A stretch of 22,126 nt of DNA from Desulfotomaculum sp. (GCA_003485325.1 DMZI01000007.1:1-22126), one strand, 5' to 3'. Counted from the first letter of the stretch, positions 15,007 through 22,126 are shown. Made by a program: numbers and translations. The notes: a model not told the origin generated them from the sequence alone.

Positions 15007-16212
15007 TTACAGCATTCCCAGTATAGTTTCGTAAGGCTTCTCACTTCTGATTATCTGCCTGGCAGTCAGCCAGCGGTGAATTTCGGAGGGGCCTTCCACT
15101 ATACGCCAAACGCGGCACATCCTGTAGATATACTCCAGTACCATCTCTTTGCTCAAACCGAGCGCTCCGTGCATCTGGATCGCCTTATCAGAGACCCGCT
15201 GCAGCATCTCGGTACCGTATACCTTCGTCATCGCGCCCTCGACGCGCAGGTCCTTTTCACCGGAATCGTACTTGCTGGCCGCGTGGTAAACCATCAGGCG
15301 CGTAGCGTGTATCTCGGCTGTCGAATCGGCAATCATCCCCTGGACAAACTGACGGTCACCGATAGGTGAGCCGAAAGTTTCCCGGACTCTGGCCTGGGTA
15401 AGCATCAGTTCCATACACCTGGTAGCGGCGCCGCAGCATTTTGCGGCCAGCTCAATTCTTCTCACGCCAAGGCGGTTCTGCAGGGGAACAAAAGCCTGCC
15501 CCACTTCACCGAGAACCTTGCTGTCGTCAAGAACCACATCTTCAAGAAGCAGTTCGTAAACGAGCATGTCGCCGATGCACGGTATGTTGCGCAAAATCGT
15601 GAAGCCAGGGGTTCCTTTGTCAACCAGGAAAGCGGTGAAACCGCCCCTTTGCTTCTTCACCTTGTCAGTTACGGCGATTACAATAAAGAAATCCGCCTTG
15701 GGACCGAAGCTGATCCAGAGTTTGGTCCCGTTTAAGACCCACTTGTCTCCCTTGCGGTCCGCCCTCAATTGGATGCCGGCGGCGTCGCTGCCGGCGTTGG
15801 CCTCGGTAAGGGCCAATGCGGATGTCTTTTCACCACGCGAGTACGGCAGAAGGTAATCGTCGTATTGATGCGGTTTGCAGGAACTGGCCAGAAAATCAAG
15901 GTTTGGAGAATCCGGCGGAAGGAAAATCCAACAGATAGACCTGCTCATTTCCTCTTCCACGAGCATTTTTGCCAGCATGCCCAACCCCTGCCCGCCGTGC
16001 TCTTCCGGCACGTCTATACCCCAGAGGCCGAGGTCCTTGGCCTTGGCCAGGATCTTCTTCTCCTCTTCGGGGGGAATTGACGAAATTGCTTCAAAGCCGC
16101 GGTCGGCTTCACGCTCGATAACAGTCATCTCCAGGGGCATTATTTCATTTTCGGTAAACTTGCGGACCATCTTTTTAAGCATAACGAATTCTTCGGGTAT
16201 GGTAAAATCCAT
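15007..16212 (-). CDS. bbsG: acyl-CoA dehydrogenase, BbsG-like ((R)-benzylsuccinyl-CoA dehydrogenase)
   Basis: FAD-dependent dehydrogenase of 401 residues. In the toluene pathway BbsG oxidises (R)-benzylsuccinyl-CoA to (E)-benzylidenesuccinyl-CoA and passes electrons to electron-transfer flavoprotein. The family signature ALTEANAGSDAAG lies near residue 135, followed by KWVLNGTKLWISFG for FAD contact. The C-terminal VEGPSEIHR carries Glu373 at the usual catalytic-base position. QMHGALGL near 345 is also typical. ATG at 16212 has AAGGAGG upstream with a slightly long 11-base spacing. It is 38 bases after bbsF and 39 before bbsH. No etfAB genes are in the window. Confidence 0.87.
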   Translation of the reverse strand: MDFTIPEEFVMLKKMVRKFTENEIMPLEMTVIEREADRGFEAISSIPPEEEKKILAKAKDLGLWGIDVPEEHGGQGLGMLAKMLVEEEMSRSICWIFLPPDSPNLDFLASSCKPHQYDDYLLPYSRGEKTSALALTEANAGSDAAGIQLRADRKGDKWVLNGTKLWISFGPKADFFIVIAVTDKVKKQRGGFTAFLVDKGTPGFTILRNIPCIGDMLVYELLLEDVVLDDSKVLGEVGQAFVPLQNRLGVRRIELAAKCCGAATRCMELMLTQARVRETFGSPIGDRQFVQGMIADSTAEIHATRLMVYHAASKYDSGEKDLRVEGAMTKVYGTEMLQRVSDKAIQMHGALGLSKEMVLEYIYRMCRVWRIVEGPSEIHRWLTARQIIRSEKPYETILGML

Positions 16213-16250
16213 TAAGCAAACAACCTCCTTAACTTATATCTTTTTAAATA

Positions 16251-17471
16251 TTAATTAAGTACACCCTTTTCTTCCATTTCTTTTATTTCTTCATCGGTGT
16301 ATTTCAAAAGATCGTGCAGAACCTGCTGGTTGTGCTGACCGATCATATTGGCAGGTGTGGTTGAAAGTACAGGTACCTTGGACATCCTCATGGGACTGTG
16401 ATTATAAAGCGCCAGGCCTGCTTCAGGGTGCATCAGGTATGTCCAGAAGCCCCTTTCTACAAGGTTGTAGTCCTCGGTGACGTCGCGGCAGCTGTGCACC
16501 ACCCCGGCGCGGACACCCTCCCTGACAAGTTCATCCATCAGTTGCCTGTGCCACTTGGCGGAGGTCCACTCTTCAATCTTGGCGTCCAGTTCGTCCTCGT
16601 TGGCCTTCCTGCCCTCATTGGTAGCAAACTTCGGATCGTCAGCCCATTCCGGGCTGCCCATAACTTTCTTCAGGGATTCCCATTCCTGGTCGTTGTATAC
16701 CGCAATAGCGATCCAGTTTCTCTCTCCCTTGCAGTTATATAAGTTATGGGGGGCTAATTCAAGATGGCGGTTCCCCATCCTCTGCTGGATCCGGCCGTTT
16801 ACAGCATAATCCATCACGGGTATGGCGGATACCATATTCACCCCGGCCTGTGACTGGGCCAGTTCGATGAACTGCCCCTCGCCGGTCTTCCGGCGGTGCC
16901 TCAAAGCTGCCATAATGGCAAAGGTAAGGTGGCCGGGAACGGGAACGTGATCGGTATAGTTGGTGCCTGTTCCGGCCGGTTTCTGATCGGGATGGCCGGT
17001 CAGGAAGGTAGCCCCTACAAGAGCGTTAATCAGAGATCCGAAAGCCATGAAGTCCTTGTGCGGCCCGGTCCTTCCCTGCGGAGGCATTTCAATGTAGATG
17101 ATATCGGGCTTTATCTTCTTGCAATCCTCATAGCTCAGCCCCCATTTGTCCATGACGCCGAAGGAAAAATTATTGATGACAATATCACTCATTGTAAGAA
17201 GGCGTTTGACTACTGCAATGGCTTCAGGCTTTGCCAAATCCAGGGAAAGGCCCAGTTTGTTGGCATTCCTCGGTGAAAAGTAGCCGCTTCTTTCGACCCC
17301 GGGCTTCCTGTCTTTAAACGGCGGCGTCACCCTCAAGATTTCCGGCCGCTTGTGCGTTTCAATGTGAATTACCGTGGCGCCCATCATTGCAAGATTTTGT
17401 GTAGTAATAGGACCCGCTCCCACCCAGGAAAAGTCGCAGACAACGATTCCATCCAATATCGGCTTAGCCAA
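16251..17471 (-). CDS. bbsF: class III CoA-transferase, BbsF-like catalytic subunit
   Basis: One of two subunits of succinyl-CoA:(R)-benzylsuccinate CoA-transferase, which activates benzylsuccinate with CoA from succinyl-CoA. The 406-residue protein has the CaiB/formyl-CoA-transferase fold signature: FSWVGAGP at the N-terminus, GLSLDLAKPEA, and ALRHRRKTGEGQ after the active site. The expected catalytic aspartate (Asp169 of formyl-CoA transferase) lies in TNYTDHVPVPG as Asp174, so this subunit can form the enzyme-bound anhydride. The start is TTG at 17471, preceded by GGGGGTG, overlapping the end of bbsE by eight bases, which fits translational coupling of two subunits made in equal amounts. 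E/F naming follows gene order only. Confidence 0.86.
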   Translation of the reverse strand: MAKPILDGIVVCDFSWVGAGPITTQNLAMMGATVIHIETHKRPEILRVTPPFKDRKPGVERSGYFSPRNANKLGLSLDLAKPEAIAVVKRLLTMSDIVINNFSFGVMDKWGLSYEDCKKIKPDIIYIEMPPQGRTGPHKDFMAFGSLINALVGATFLTGHPDQKPAGTGTNYTDHVPVPGHLTFAIMAALRHRRKTGEGQFIELAQSQAGVNMVSAIPVMDYAVNGRIQQRMGNRHLELAPHNLYNCKGERNWIAIAVYNDQEWESLKKVMGSPEWADDPKFATNEGRKANEDELDAKIEEWTSAKWHRQLMDELVREGVRAGVVHSCRDVTEDYNLVERGFWTYLMHPEAGLALYNHSPMRMSKVPVLSTTPANMIGQHNQQVLHDLLKYTDEEIKEMEEKGVLN

Positions 17472-18684
17472 TTACCACACCCCCTTCCTTCAGGGTATTG
17501 ACCTGTTCGTCGGCATAGCCCAGTTCCTTCAAGATTTCTACTGTGTGCTGGCCGAACGTCGGCGCAGGCTTCAAGCCCCACTCTATTTTTTCAAGGTAAT
17601 GGACCTCGCCGGGATAGACGACCTCCCCGCCCAGTCTCTCGTGATAGAGTTTCTTGAAATAGTTCCGGTAGTTCAGCTGTTCATTTTCATAGACGTCCTT
17701 GGGGTCGTTGACCGGGTAGCAGACAGTGCGCCTTTTCTGAGTTTCAATGTATATGTATATTTTGTCAAACTGTTTGATAAACGGCTCGGCTTTTTCCCGG
17801 AAAACTTTCTTGGCTTCGTCTGTCGCCCTGTAGGCCCGGCCCCTAAAGTCGTCGCTGCCGAAAATTTCCGCCAGGTCAGGACGCCCTTCGTCGTTCATCC
17901 ACTGCCAGAACGGATCCCAAAGGTAACGGTTGTCACCCATGGAGAACATGGCGCTGACAAACCCGTCCTTACATTCGTAGACATTCCTGCCGGCCTCGAT
18001 TTCCTCGGTCGCCCGGCGCTCGATTTTCTCCAGATCCCAGTACTGGCAGGCGTTCTCGCAGGCGGTAACCACTGCTTCCTGCATGGAAATTTCGACAAGC
18101 TGACCTTCGCCGGTCGCTTCCGCATCGTAAAAAGCAGCCATAGCTCCGCTGGCGGCATACAGAAAAGCCATCATAAAGGCCTGCTCGCCATAAGCCAGGG
18201 CAGGCTTGTTGTTGCCGGTGCCGGCCAGATACAGCCATCCGGACAGCGCGCTTACAGTCAGGTTTGACGCCGGAAAATCCGCATAGGGGCCTTCCCGGCC
18301 GAAAGGTGTGATCGAAACATAAACGATCCTGGGGTTTACTTTTTTTAAACTCTCATAACCCAAACCCAAAGATTCCATAAACCCGGGGTTAAAAGCCTCA
18401 ATAACAATGTCAGCGGTTTTGACCAGCCTTAAAAATACTTCCTGTCCTTCCGGCCTGGTTATGTCAAGTACCAGGCCGCGTTTGCTGGTATTGTGATAAA
18501 GATACTTCAAGCTTCCTTCCCGATCGGGCTTGTCCTTGTAAAAAGGCCAAACAGACCTTGTCGGATCCCCTTCCGGGGGTTCGATGTGGATTACGTCAGC
18601 GCCCAGATCGGCAAACATCTTACCTGCGTATGCGCCATACGGGCTGGCAAACTCAAGTACCCGGATGTCTGATAGCGAACCCAT
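17464..18684 (-). CDS. bbsE: class III CoA-transferase, BbsE-like subunit lacking the catalytic Asp
   Basis: Partner subunit of the benzylsuccinate CoA-transferase, 406 residues, same length as BbsF. Family features are RVLEFASPYGAYAGKMFADLGADV at the N-terminus, KRGLVLDIT, SITPFGREGPY (124-134) and FYDAEATGEGQLVEIS (about 185-200). In the stretch where the catalytic aspartate is expected (AYGEQAFMMAF, 164-174) there is no Asp, so this subunit is probably non-catalytic and serves for structure or substrate binding. ATG at 18684 follows GAGGTG at ten bases. A 102-base gap with a long hairpin separates it from bbsD upstream, the widest gap in the operon. It overlaps bbsF by eight bases. Confidence 0.85.
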   Translation of the reverse strand: MGSLSDIRVLEFASPYGAYAGKMFADLGADVIHIEPPEGDPTRSVWPFYKDKPDREGSLKYLYHNTSKRGLVLDITRPEGQEVFLRLVKTADIVIEAFNPGFMESLGLGYESLKKVNPRIVYVSITPFGREGPYADFPASNLTVSALSGWLYLAGTGNNKPALAYGEQAFMMAFLYAASGAMAAFYDAEATGEGQLVEISMQEAVVTACENACQYWDLEKIERRATEEIEAGRNVYECKDGFVSAMFSMGDNRYLWDPFWQWMNDEGRPDLAEIFGSDDFRGRAYRATDEAKKVFREKAEPFIKQFDKIYIYIETQKRRTVCYPVNDPKDVYENEQLNYRNYFKKLYHERLGGEVVYPGEVHYLEKIEWGLKPAPTFGQHTVEILKELGYADEQVNTLKEGGVVIG

Positions 18685-18719
18685 ATTACTCTTTCACCTC
18701 TAATAATTTGGTTTCTTCG

Positions 18720-18766
18720 AATATAGCACAGAAAAGGGGTCCGCTATATTGGCAACCCCTTTTCTG
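18720..18766 (-). other. intercistronic hairpin between bbsD and bbsE
   Basis: A perfect 12-base stem (18766-18755 with 18740-18729, CAGAAAAGGGGT) has a 14-base loop. Part of the loop (18743-18750) is exactly complementary to eight bases after the stem (18720-18727, AATATAGC), so a second, competing hairpin is possible. There is no T-run after it, so it does not look like a terminator. It could slow RNA decay, mark a processing site or weaken readthrough. Confidence 0.65.
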
Positions 18767-18786
18767 CAGCTTTTCAATTATTATAA

Positions 18787-19533
18787 TCAACCTGCGTAGA
18801 GGCTTCTGCCTCCGCAGATGTAAACGACCTGACCGGTAATGTAGCTTGACCCGTCAGCGGCAAAGAAGATTACGCCGCGGGCGATGTCGTAAACACTTCC
18901 GATTGTCTGTGTGGGCTGTGCCTTGGTCAGACGTTCTTTGGTTTCTTCCGGCAGTGCCTGCCACAAGGGTGTGTTAGTTAATCCGGGTGCTATGCAGTTT
19001 ACTGTAATTCCCCTTTTGGCAAACTCCAGCGCCAAAGAACGGGTCAGACTGACCACCCCGCCTTTGGAAGCGGCGTAGTTGGCCTGTCCCGGGCCGCCCA
19101 ACCAGGCGCGGGAAGAAATATTAATGACCCGTCCGTAATTTTGCTCCCGCATGTACCCCATTGCAGCCTGGCTGCATAAAAACATTCCCTTTAAGTTAAC
19201 GGCTAAAACGCTGTCCCAGTCTGATTCGGTCATCTTCAGGAACCCTTTGTCCTTGGCAATACCGGCGTTATTAACCAGGATGTCGAGCCTGCCGAATGTG
19301 TCAACGGCCTTCTTAAACATTGCGTCAACTTCATCTTTTTTAGTTATGTCTCCAACAACACCGATGGCCTCGCCGCCGGCTGCCTTAAGCTCGCCTACAA
19401 CGCGGTCTACGCTGGCCGGCACGATATCCAAAATAACTACCTTGGCGCCTTCATTAATCATTGCCTTGGCAATTCCTTCGCCTATTCCGCCTCCGGACCC
19501 GGTAATCAGCGCTACTCTGTCTTTAATTTGCAT
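18787..19533 (-). CDS. bbsD: SDR dehydrogenase, BbsD-like subunit
   Basis: Subunit of 2-(hydroxybenzyl)succinyl-CoA dehydrogenase, which oxidises the hydroxyl group to give benzoylsuccinyl-CoA with NAD+. The 248 residues carry every classical SDR motif: TGSGGGIG (11-18) for the dinucleotide, Asp36 after the second strand (NAD preference), NNAG (88-91), Ser140/141 and the pair Tyr153-Lys157 in NYAASK. In Thauera BbsD is the active partner of the BbsC2D2 complex. ATG at 19533 has GAGGAGGG upstream. It starts 17 bases after bbsC and is strongly similar to it throughout (both share SSRAWLGG and the ending CGGRSL). C/D naming follows gene order. Confidence 0.86.
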   Translation of the reverse strand: MQIKDRVALITGSGGGIGEGIAKAMINEGAKVVILDIVPASVDRVVGELKAAGGEAIGVVGDITKKDEVDAMFKKAVDTFGRLDILVNNAGIAKDKGFLKMTESDWDSVLAVNLKGMFLCSQAAMGYMREQNYGRVINISSRAWLGGPGQANYAASKGGVVSLTRSLALEFAKRGITVNCIAPGLTNTPLWQALPEETKERLTKAQPTQTIGSVYDIARGVIFFAADGSSYITGQVVYICGGRSLYAG

Positions 19534-19550
19534 TTTCTACCCTCCTCGCT

Positions 19551-20312
19551 TTATACGGATAAAGAGCTCCACAGGCTTCTTCCGCCGCAGATAAAGATAA
19601 CTTGTCCGGTAACATAACCGGCGTCGTCATCTACAAAGAACAGTACGCCCTGGGCTATGTCGGAAGGTTTCCCAATTTCGCCCATCGGCTGCGCCTTGAC
19701 TAACGCGGCAATCTGCTCTTCGGTCAAAGCATCGTAAAGCGGTGTTTTGATTAAGCCAGGGCATATGCAGTTGACATTGATCCCAAACCTGGCCAGCTCT
19801 AAAGCCAGAGTCCGGGTGAGACTGACCACCCCGCCCTTGGAAGCGGCGTAGTTGGTTTGGCCGACCCCGCCCAACCAGGCGCGGGAAGAAATATTGACGA
19901 TCCGGCCAAATTTTTGCTCCCTCATGTAACCTATCGCGCCTTGGCAGCAGAAGAACTGCCCTTTAAGATTGATATCTACTACAAAATCCCAGTCCGCTTC
20001 GGTCATCTTTAAAATGCCTTTGTCCCTTGATACCCCCGCATTGTTAACCAGAATGTCGATCCGTCCAAAAGTCTCAACTGTCTTTTTGAACATTTCGTCG
20101 ACCTGGTCTTTTTTGGTAATGTCAATGTTCATGCCAATAGCTTCGCCGCCGGCTGCCTTAATGTCTTCCACTACCCTGTCAATCTTGTCTTGCACAACAT
20201 CGTTGATAACGATTTTGGCCCCATGTTGGGAAAGCCTTTTGGCTACGCCTTCACCAATTCCGCTTCCGGAGCCGGTAATAAGGGCGACCCTGTCTTTAAC
20301 TTTGACACCCAT
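19551..20312 (-). CDS. bbsC: SDR dehydrogenase, BbsC-like subunit with intact catalytic motifs
   Basis: Second SDR gene of the operon, 253 residues, in the position of bbsC. In Thauera BbsC is a built-in pseudoenzyme that lacks cofactor and substrate motifs. Here all are visible: TGSGSGIG (13-20), Asp38, NNAG (90-93), Ser142/143, Tyr155 and Lys159 in NYAASK. It looks capable of catalysis. Its sequence is close to its neighbour bbsD, as expected of a tandem duplication. ATG at 20312 follows AAGGGGA at seven bases, 15 bases after bbsB. It may form a heterotetramer with BbsD or work as a separate homotetramer. Confidence 0.84.
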   Translation of the reverse strand: MGVKVKDRVALITGSGSGIGEGVAKRLSQHGAKIVINDVVQDKIDRVVEDIKAAGGEAIGMNIDITKKDQVDEMFKKTVETFGRIDILVNNAGVSRDKGILKMTEADWDFVVDINLKGQFFCCQGAIGYMREQKFGRIVNISSRAWLGGVGQTNYAASKGGVVSLTRTLALELARFGINVNCICPGLIKTPLYDALTEEQIAALVKAQPMGEIGKPSDIAQGVLFFVDDDAGYVTGQVIFICGGRSLWSSLSV

Positions 20313-20327
20313 TCGATCATCCCCTTA

Positions 20328-21491
20328 CTAATTAGTTAAAATATGTATGGTGCAGGCTGCGTTATCCAAACCGTATACTCCACCGCCTGTTACGTGTGTT
20401 AATGCGGCTTTGCATCCCGGTACCTGACGGTCTCCGGCTTCGCCGCGCAGCTGCCAGGTGGCCTCTACGATTTGAGCGCATCCCGAGCATCCTGTCGGAT
20501 GGCCGCAGGACAGCAAACCGCCCCTCGGGCTGAAGACTACCTTCCCGCCGTAATCGGACTGGCCGCTCTTCAGGAAGGGGATAGCCTCGCCATGCTTGCA
20601 GAATCCCATGGCTTCCAGGTATAAGACTTCACCGATGACGAATGCGTCGTGGCATTCAACCATGCTGATGTCGTCGGGGCCAAGGCCTGCCTCTTCATAG
20701 GACTCCTTGGCGCCGCGGATGGTGATTTCCATTTCCGTAAAATCCCTGAATGAATTCTTGAAAATACCGGAAGTAATGTGGCTGGCCGCAATCTTGACCA
20801 GCTTTTTGCCCAGTTTCTGAGCTATTTCTTTGGTCGCCACAACTACAGCGGCGCCGCCGTCGGCGTTGGGGCAGCTCATTAAAAGGGTAAGCGGGTCGGA
20901 GACCATTCTGGCGTTGACGACCTCTTCCACAGTGATCGGGGTTCTGAAGGAAGAATAGGGGTTGTTCATTGCATGCCTGCGGTTCTTGACGGCAACAAGC
21001 GCCATATCCTCAAGCGTGGCGCCGAACTCGTGCATGTAGCGGCGGGTTCTCATTGCGTAAATGCCAGGCATGGTTGCTCCCTGCAAACCTTCCGGGTCTC
21101 TTGAATCAGGAGCGAAAGCAGTTCCGCCTGCCCTGATGGAAGAAAGATGCTCAACACCAACGGCCAGGGCTATGTCAGCCTTACCGGTGGCTACGTGCTC
21201 GGCTGCTTTGTTGACGGCCATCGCGCCGCTCGAGCAGGCGCTCTCAACGTTGATCATGGGGACGCCGCCGAGTCCGATAGTGCAGGCAATCCGCTGACCG
21301 ATGCAGATGGCGCCTGACAGCCCGCCCATGTTCCCTACGGTTACCGATCCTATTTCTTTAAAGTTGATTCCGGCGTCTTTTACCGCCGCAAATATAGCCT
21401 GTCTGCCCAGTTCATCCAGTGGCATCGGAGCTTTTCTATATAGCTGGGTCATGCCCGCCCCAATTATATAAACTTCCCTATCGTTCATCAT
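20328..21491 (-). CDS. bbsB: thiolase, BbsB-like (benzoylsuccinyl-CoA thiolase large subunit)
   Basis: Thiolase of the SCP2/lipid-transfer type, 387 residues. In the toluene pathway it cleaves benzoylsuccinyl-CoA with CoA to give benzoyl-CoA and succinyl-CoA. The nucleophilic cysteine is Cys86 in VESACSSGAMAVN. VECHDAF near 281 and GGLLSCGHPTGCSG near 332 supply the His and Cys of the rest of the active site. The usual C-terminal cysteine region reads THVTGGGVYGLDNAAC. Two ATG codons stand side by side (21491, 21488) after GGGAGG; the second has better spacing. It follows bbsA by 66 bases. Thiolases of this type usually need the small DUF35 partner encoded by bbsA. Confidence 0.88.
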   Translation of the reverse strand: MMNDREVYIIGAGMTQLYRKAPMPLDELGRQAIFAAVKDAGINFKEIGSVTVGNMGGLSGAICIGQRIACTIGLGGVPMINVESACSSGAMAVNKAAEHVATGKADIALAVGVEHLSSIRAGGTAFAPDSRDPEGLQGATMPGIYAMRTRRYMHEFGATLEDMALVAVKNRRHAMNNPYSSFRTPITVEEVVNARMVSDPLTLLMSCPNADGGAAVVVATKEIAQKLGKKLVKIAASHITSGIFKNSFRDFTEMEITIRGAKESYEEAGLGPDDISMVECHDAFVIGEVLYLEAMGFCKHGEAIPFLKSGQSDYGGKVVFSPRGGLLSCGHPTGCSGCAQIVEATWQLRGEAGDRQVPGCKAALTHVTGGGVYGLDNAACTIHILTN

Positions 21492-21557
21492 TAAACCTCC
21501 CTTTAAGTATTAGTTTTTCTATGTTATTAGCTTTTTGATATTGAATTAAAAAATCTC

Positions 21558-21971
21558 TTAAATCGGCTTAAACTTGTAGCTGATGATCTCGTTTCCGTCT
21601 TTATCTTTGCGGATAACTCCCGCTGCCACTTCAACATCCATATCAACATGGAGCGCTTTTTGAATTGTTTCGAGGTCGCCTTGAATATCAATCTGGGCGC
21701 AGATGCTCACACCCTCCGGGAAATTAACAAATCCATAAGCTAACGGGGCTTGAATACCCGGCTGTGGGACAGCAACTATTGTATAGGTATAAATTTTTCC
21801 TGTCCTGCTGAGCGGCATCGGCTCTAGCTTGTCTGACCAACAATTCGGGCAGTACGGCAACTTGGGGAACCATGCCGAACCGCACGAGCATTTATAGGCG
21901 ATTAAGTATGGCTTTTCCCCTCCCTCAGGAATGCAAAGGATATCCGGATGAAATACAACCTGTTCTGCCAA
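21558..21971 (-). CDS. bbsA: zinc-ribbon/OB-fold (DUF35) protein, BbsA-like thiolase partner
   Basis: A 137-residue protein of the DUF35 type: a rubredoxin-like zinc ribbon (Cys28, Cys30, Cys41, Cys44; CSCG and CPNC) followed by an OB fold (about 55-137) with GKIYTYTIVAVPQ and PLAYGFVNFPEG. Such proteins associate with SCP2-type thiolases and shape the acyl-CoA site; in Thauera BbsAB is the benzoylsuccinyl-CoA thiolase. The first knuckle is CxC, whereas DUF35 proteins more often have CxxC. The start is TTG at 21971 with GGGGGAG six bases upstream. It is the first gene of the operon, behind two promoter-like sequences. Confidence 0.85.
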   Translation of the reverse strand: MAEQVVFHPDILCIPEGGEKPYLIAYKCSCGSAWFPKLPYCPNCWSDKLEPMPLSRTGKIYTYTIVAVPQPGIQAPLAYGFVNFPEGVSICAQIDIQGDLETIQKALHVDMDVEVAAGVIRKDKDGNEIISYKFKPI

Positions 21972-22012
21972 GAACTACTCCCCCTTTTTTTGTTTTTTTA
22001 GATAATTATTTA

Positions 22013-22030
22013 GTTAAACATAAGTTTAAC
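22013..22030. promoter_or_regulatory. palindrome over the bbs promoter, candidate operator
   Basis: GTTAAAC, four bases, GTTTAAC is a perfect palindrome with seven-base arms. It overlaps the -10 of the downstream promoter and lies about 40 bases before bbsA. Its place fits a repressor site. No regulator gene is in the window next to it. Confidence 0.45.
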
Positions 22031-22078
22031 AACTCAGTCATAGCTTGTCAAGCATAGTTAACAGTTAGATGCTGTCAA
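22023..22078 (-). promoter_or_regulatory. two tandem sigma-A-like promoters of the bbs operon
   Basis: Promoter 1 is TTGACA (22078-22073), 16 bases, TATGCT (22056-22051). Promoter 2 is TTGACA (22051-22046), 17 bases, TAAACT (22028-22023). Both -35 boxes are perfect, and both -10 boxes match four of six. The first -10 touches the second -35. The leader to bbsA is about 45-70 bases. Confidence 0.55.
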
Positions 22079-22126
22079 GTTAAAATGGGTCATTCCCGAT
22101 AATTTCCAATGCAATTCAACCAAGTC

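Noticed and set aside
17374..18267. Long plus-strand open frame of 297 codons
   Set aside because: It lies wholly antisense to bbsE and bbsF, which have clear family motifs and coupled starts. It has no ribosome site and no recognisable motif, and GC-rich coding DNA often leaves such open antisense frames.
18720..18766. bbsD-bbsE hairpin as a terminator
   Set aside because: No T-run follows on the minus strand, and bbsE-H have no promoter that I could find downstream of it, so termination here would silence half of a conserved operon.
18558..18839. Plus-strand small frame across the bbsD-bbsE gap
   Set aside because: Most of it is antisense to bbsE and bbsD, with no ribosome site and low-complexity translation.
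1..22126. CRISPR array, rRNA, tRNA, insertion sequence or phage genes
   Set aside because: No regularly spaced repeats, no cloverleaf or rRNA segments, and no transposase or integrase motifs were seen on either strand.

Overview
The window looks like part of the chromosome of a Gram-positive, endospore-forming anaerobe, most likely a Peptococcaceae/Desulfotomaculum-Pelotomaculum-type clostridium. This rests on strong AGGAGG ribosome binding sites, frequent TTG and GTG starts, Firmicutes-style terminators, SPOCS (DUF3794) and LysM spore-coat proteins, and an anaerobic aromatic-hydrocarbon operon. No database search was possible, so the taxonomy is inference.

Region 1 (1-7.2 kb, all minus strand) is housekeeping metabolism. 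It runs ispE (isoprenoid precursor), a GntR/FCD regulator and a MobA-like nucleotidyltransferase. After a likely BirA-controlled promoter come bioF, a fused bioD-bioA gene that seems to start with the rare codon ATT, and a threonine ammonia-lyase. A ribosome binding site at the left edge suggests that the run continues outside the window.

Region 2 (7.2-14.1 kb) is a spore and cell-envelope neighbourhood with genes on both strands. It holds two very small minus-strand genes, a YkuD L,D-transpeptidase with a LysM domain, a ZIP metal transporter and a YdcZ-type DMT protein. It then holds four small proteins that form two paralogous pairs (A on minus, B on plus; order A1-B1-B2-A2). Last is a two-gene coat operon: a SipL-like protein with three SPOCS domains plus LysM, followed by a SPOCS protein fused to a carbohydrate-binding-like C-terminus. 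Sigma-K/E-like promoters precede the SipL-like gene and one tiny gene.

Region 3 (14.1 kb to the end, minus strand) is a complete eight-gene operon in the order of the bbsABCDEFGH operon of Thauera. That operon carries out beta-oxidation of (R)-benzylsuccinate, the product of fumarate addition to toluene. It encodes a thiolase with its zinc-ribbon partner (AB), a two-subunit SDR dehydrogenase (CD), a two-subunit class III CoA-transferase (EF), an acyl-CoA dehydrogenase (G) and an enoyl-CoA hydratase (H). Together these would convert benzylsuccinate to benzoyl-CoA and succinyl-CoA. Two tandem promoter-like sequences and a palindrome lie upstream, a long hairpin sits between bbsD and bbsE, and a strong terminator closes the operon. 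The initial fumarate-adding enzyme (bssABC or homologue) is not in the window, so a homologous substrate such as a methylated benzylsuccinate or naphthyl-2-methylsuccinate cannot be excluded.

The observations most worth a second look are the two apparently active SDR subunits (BbsC is a pseudoenzyme in Thauera), the interleaved small paralogous families, the SPOCS-carbohydrate-binding fusion, and the ATT-started bioDA fusion.
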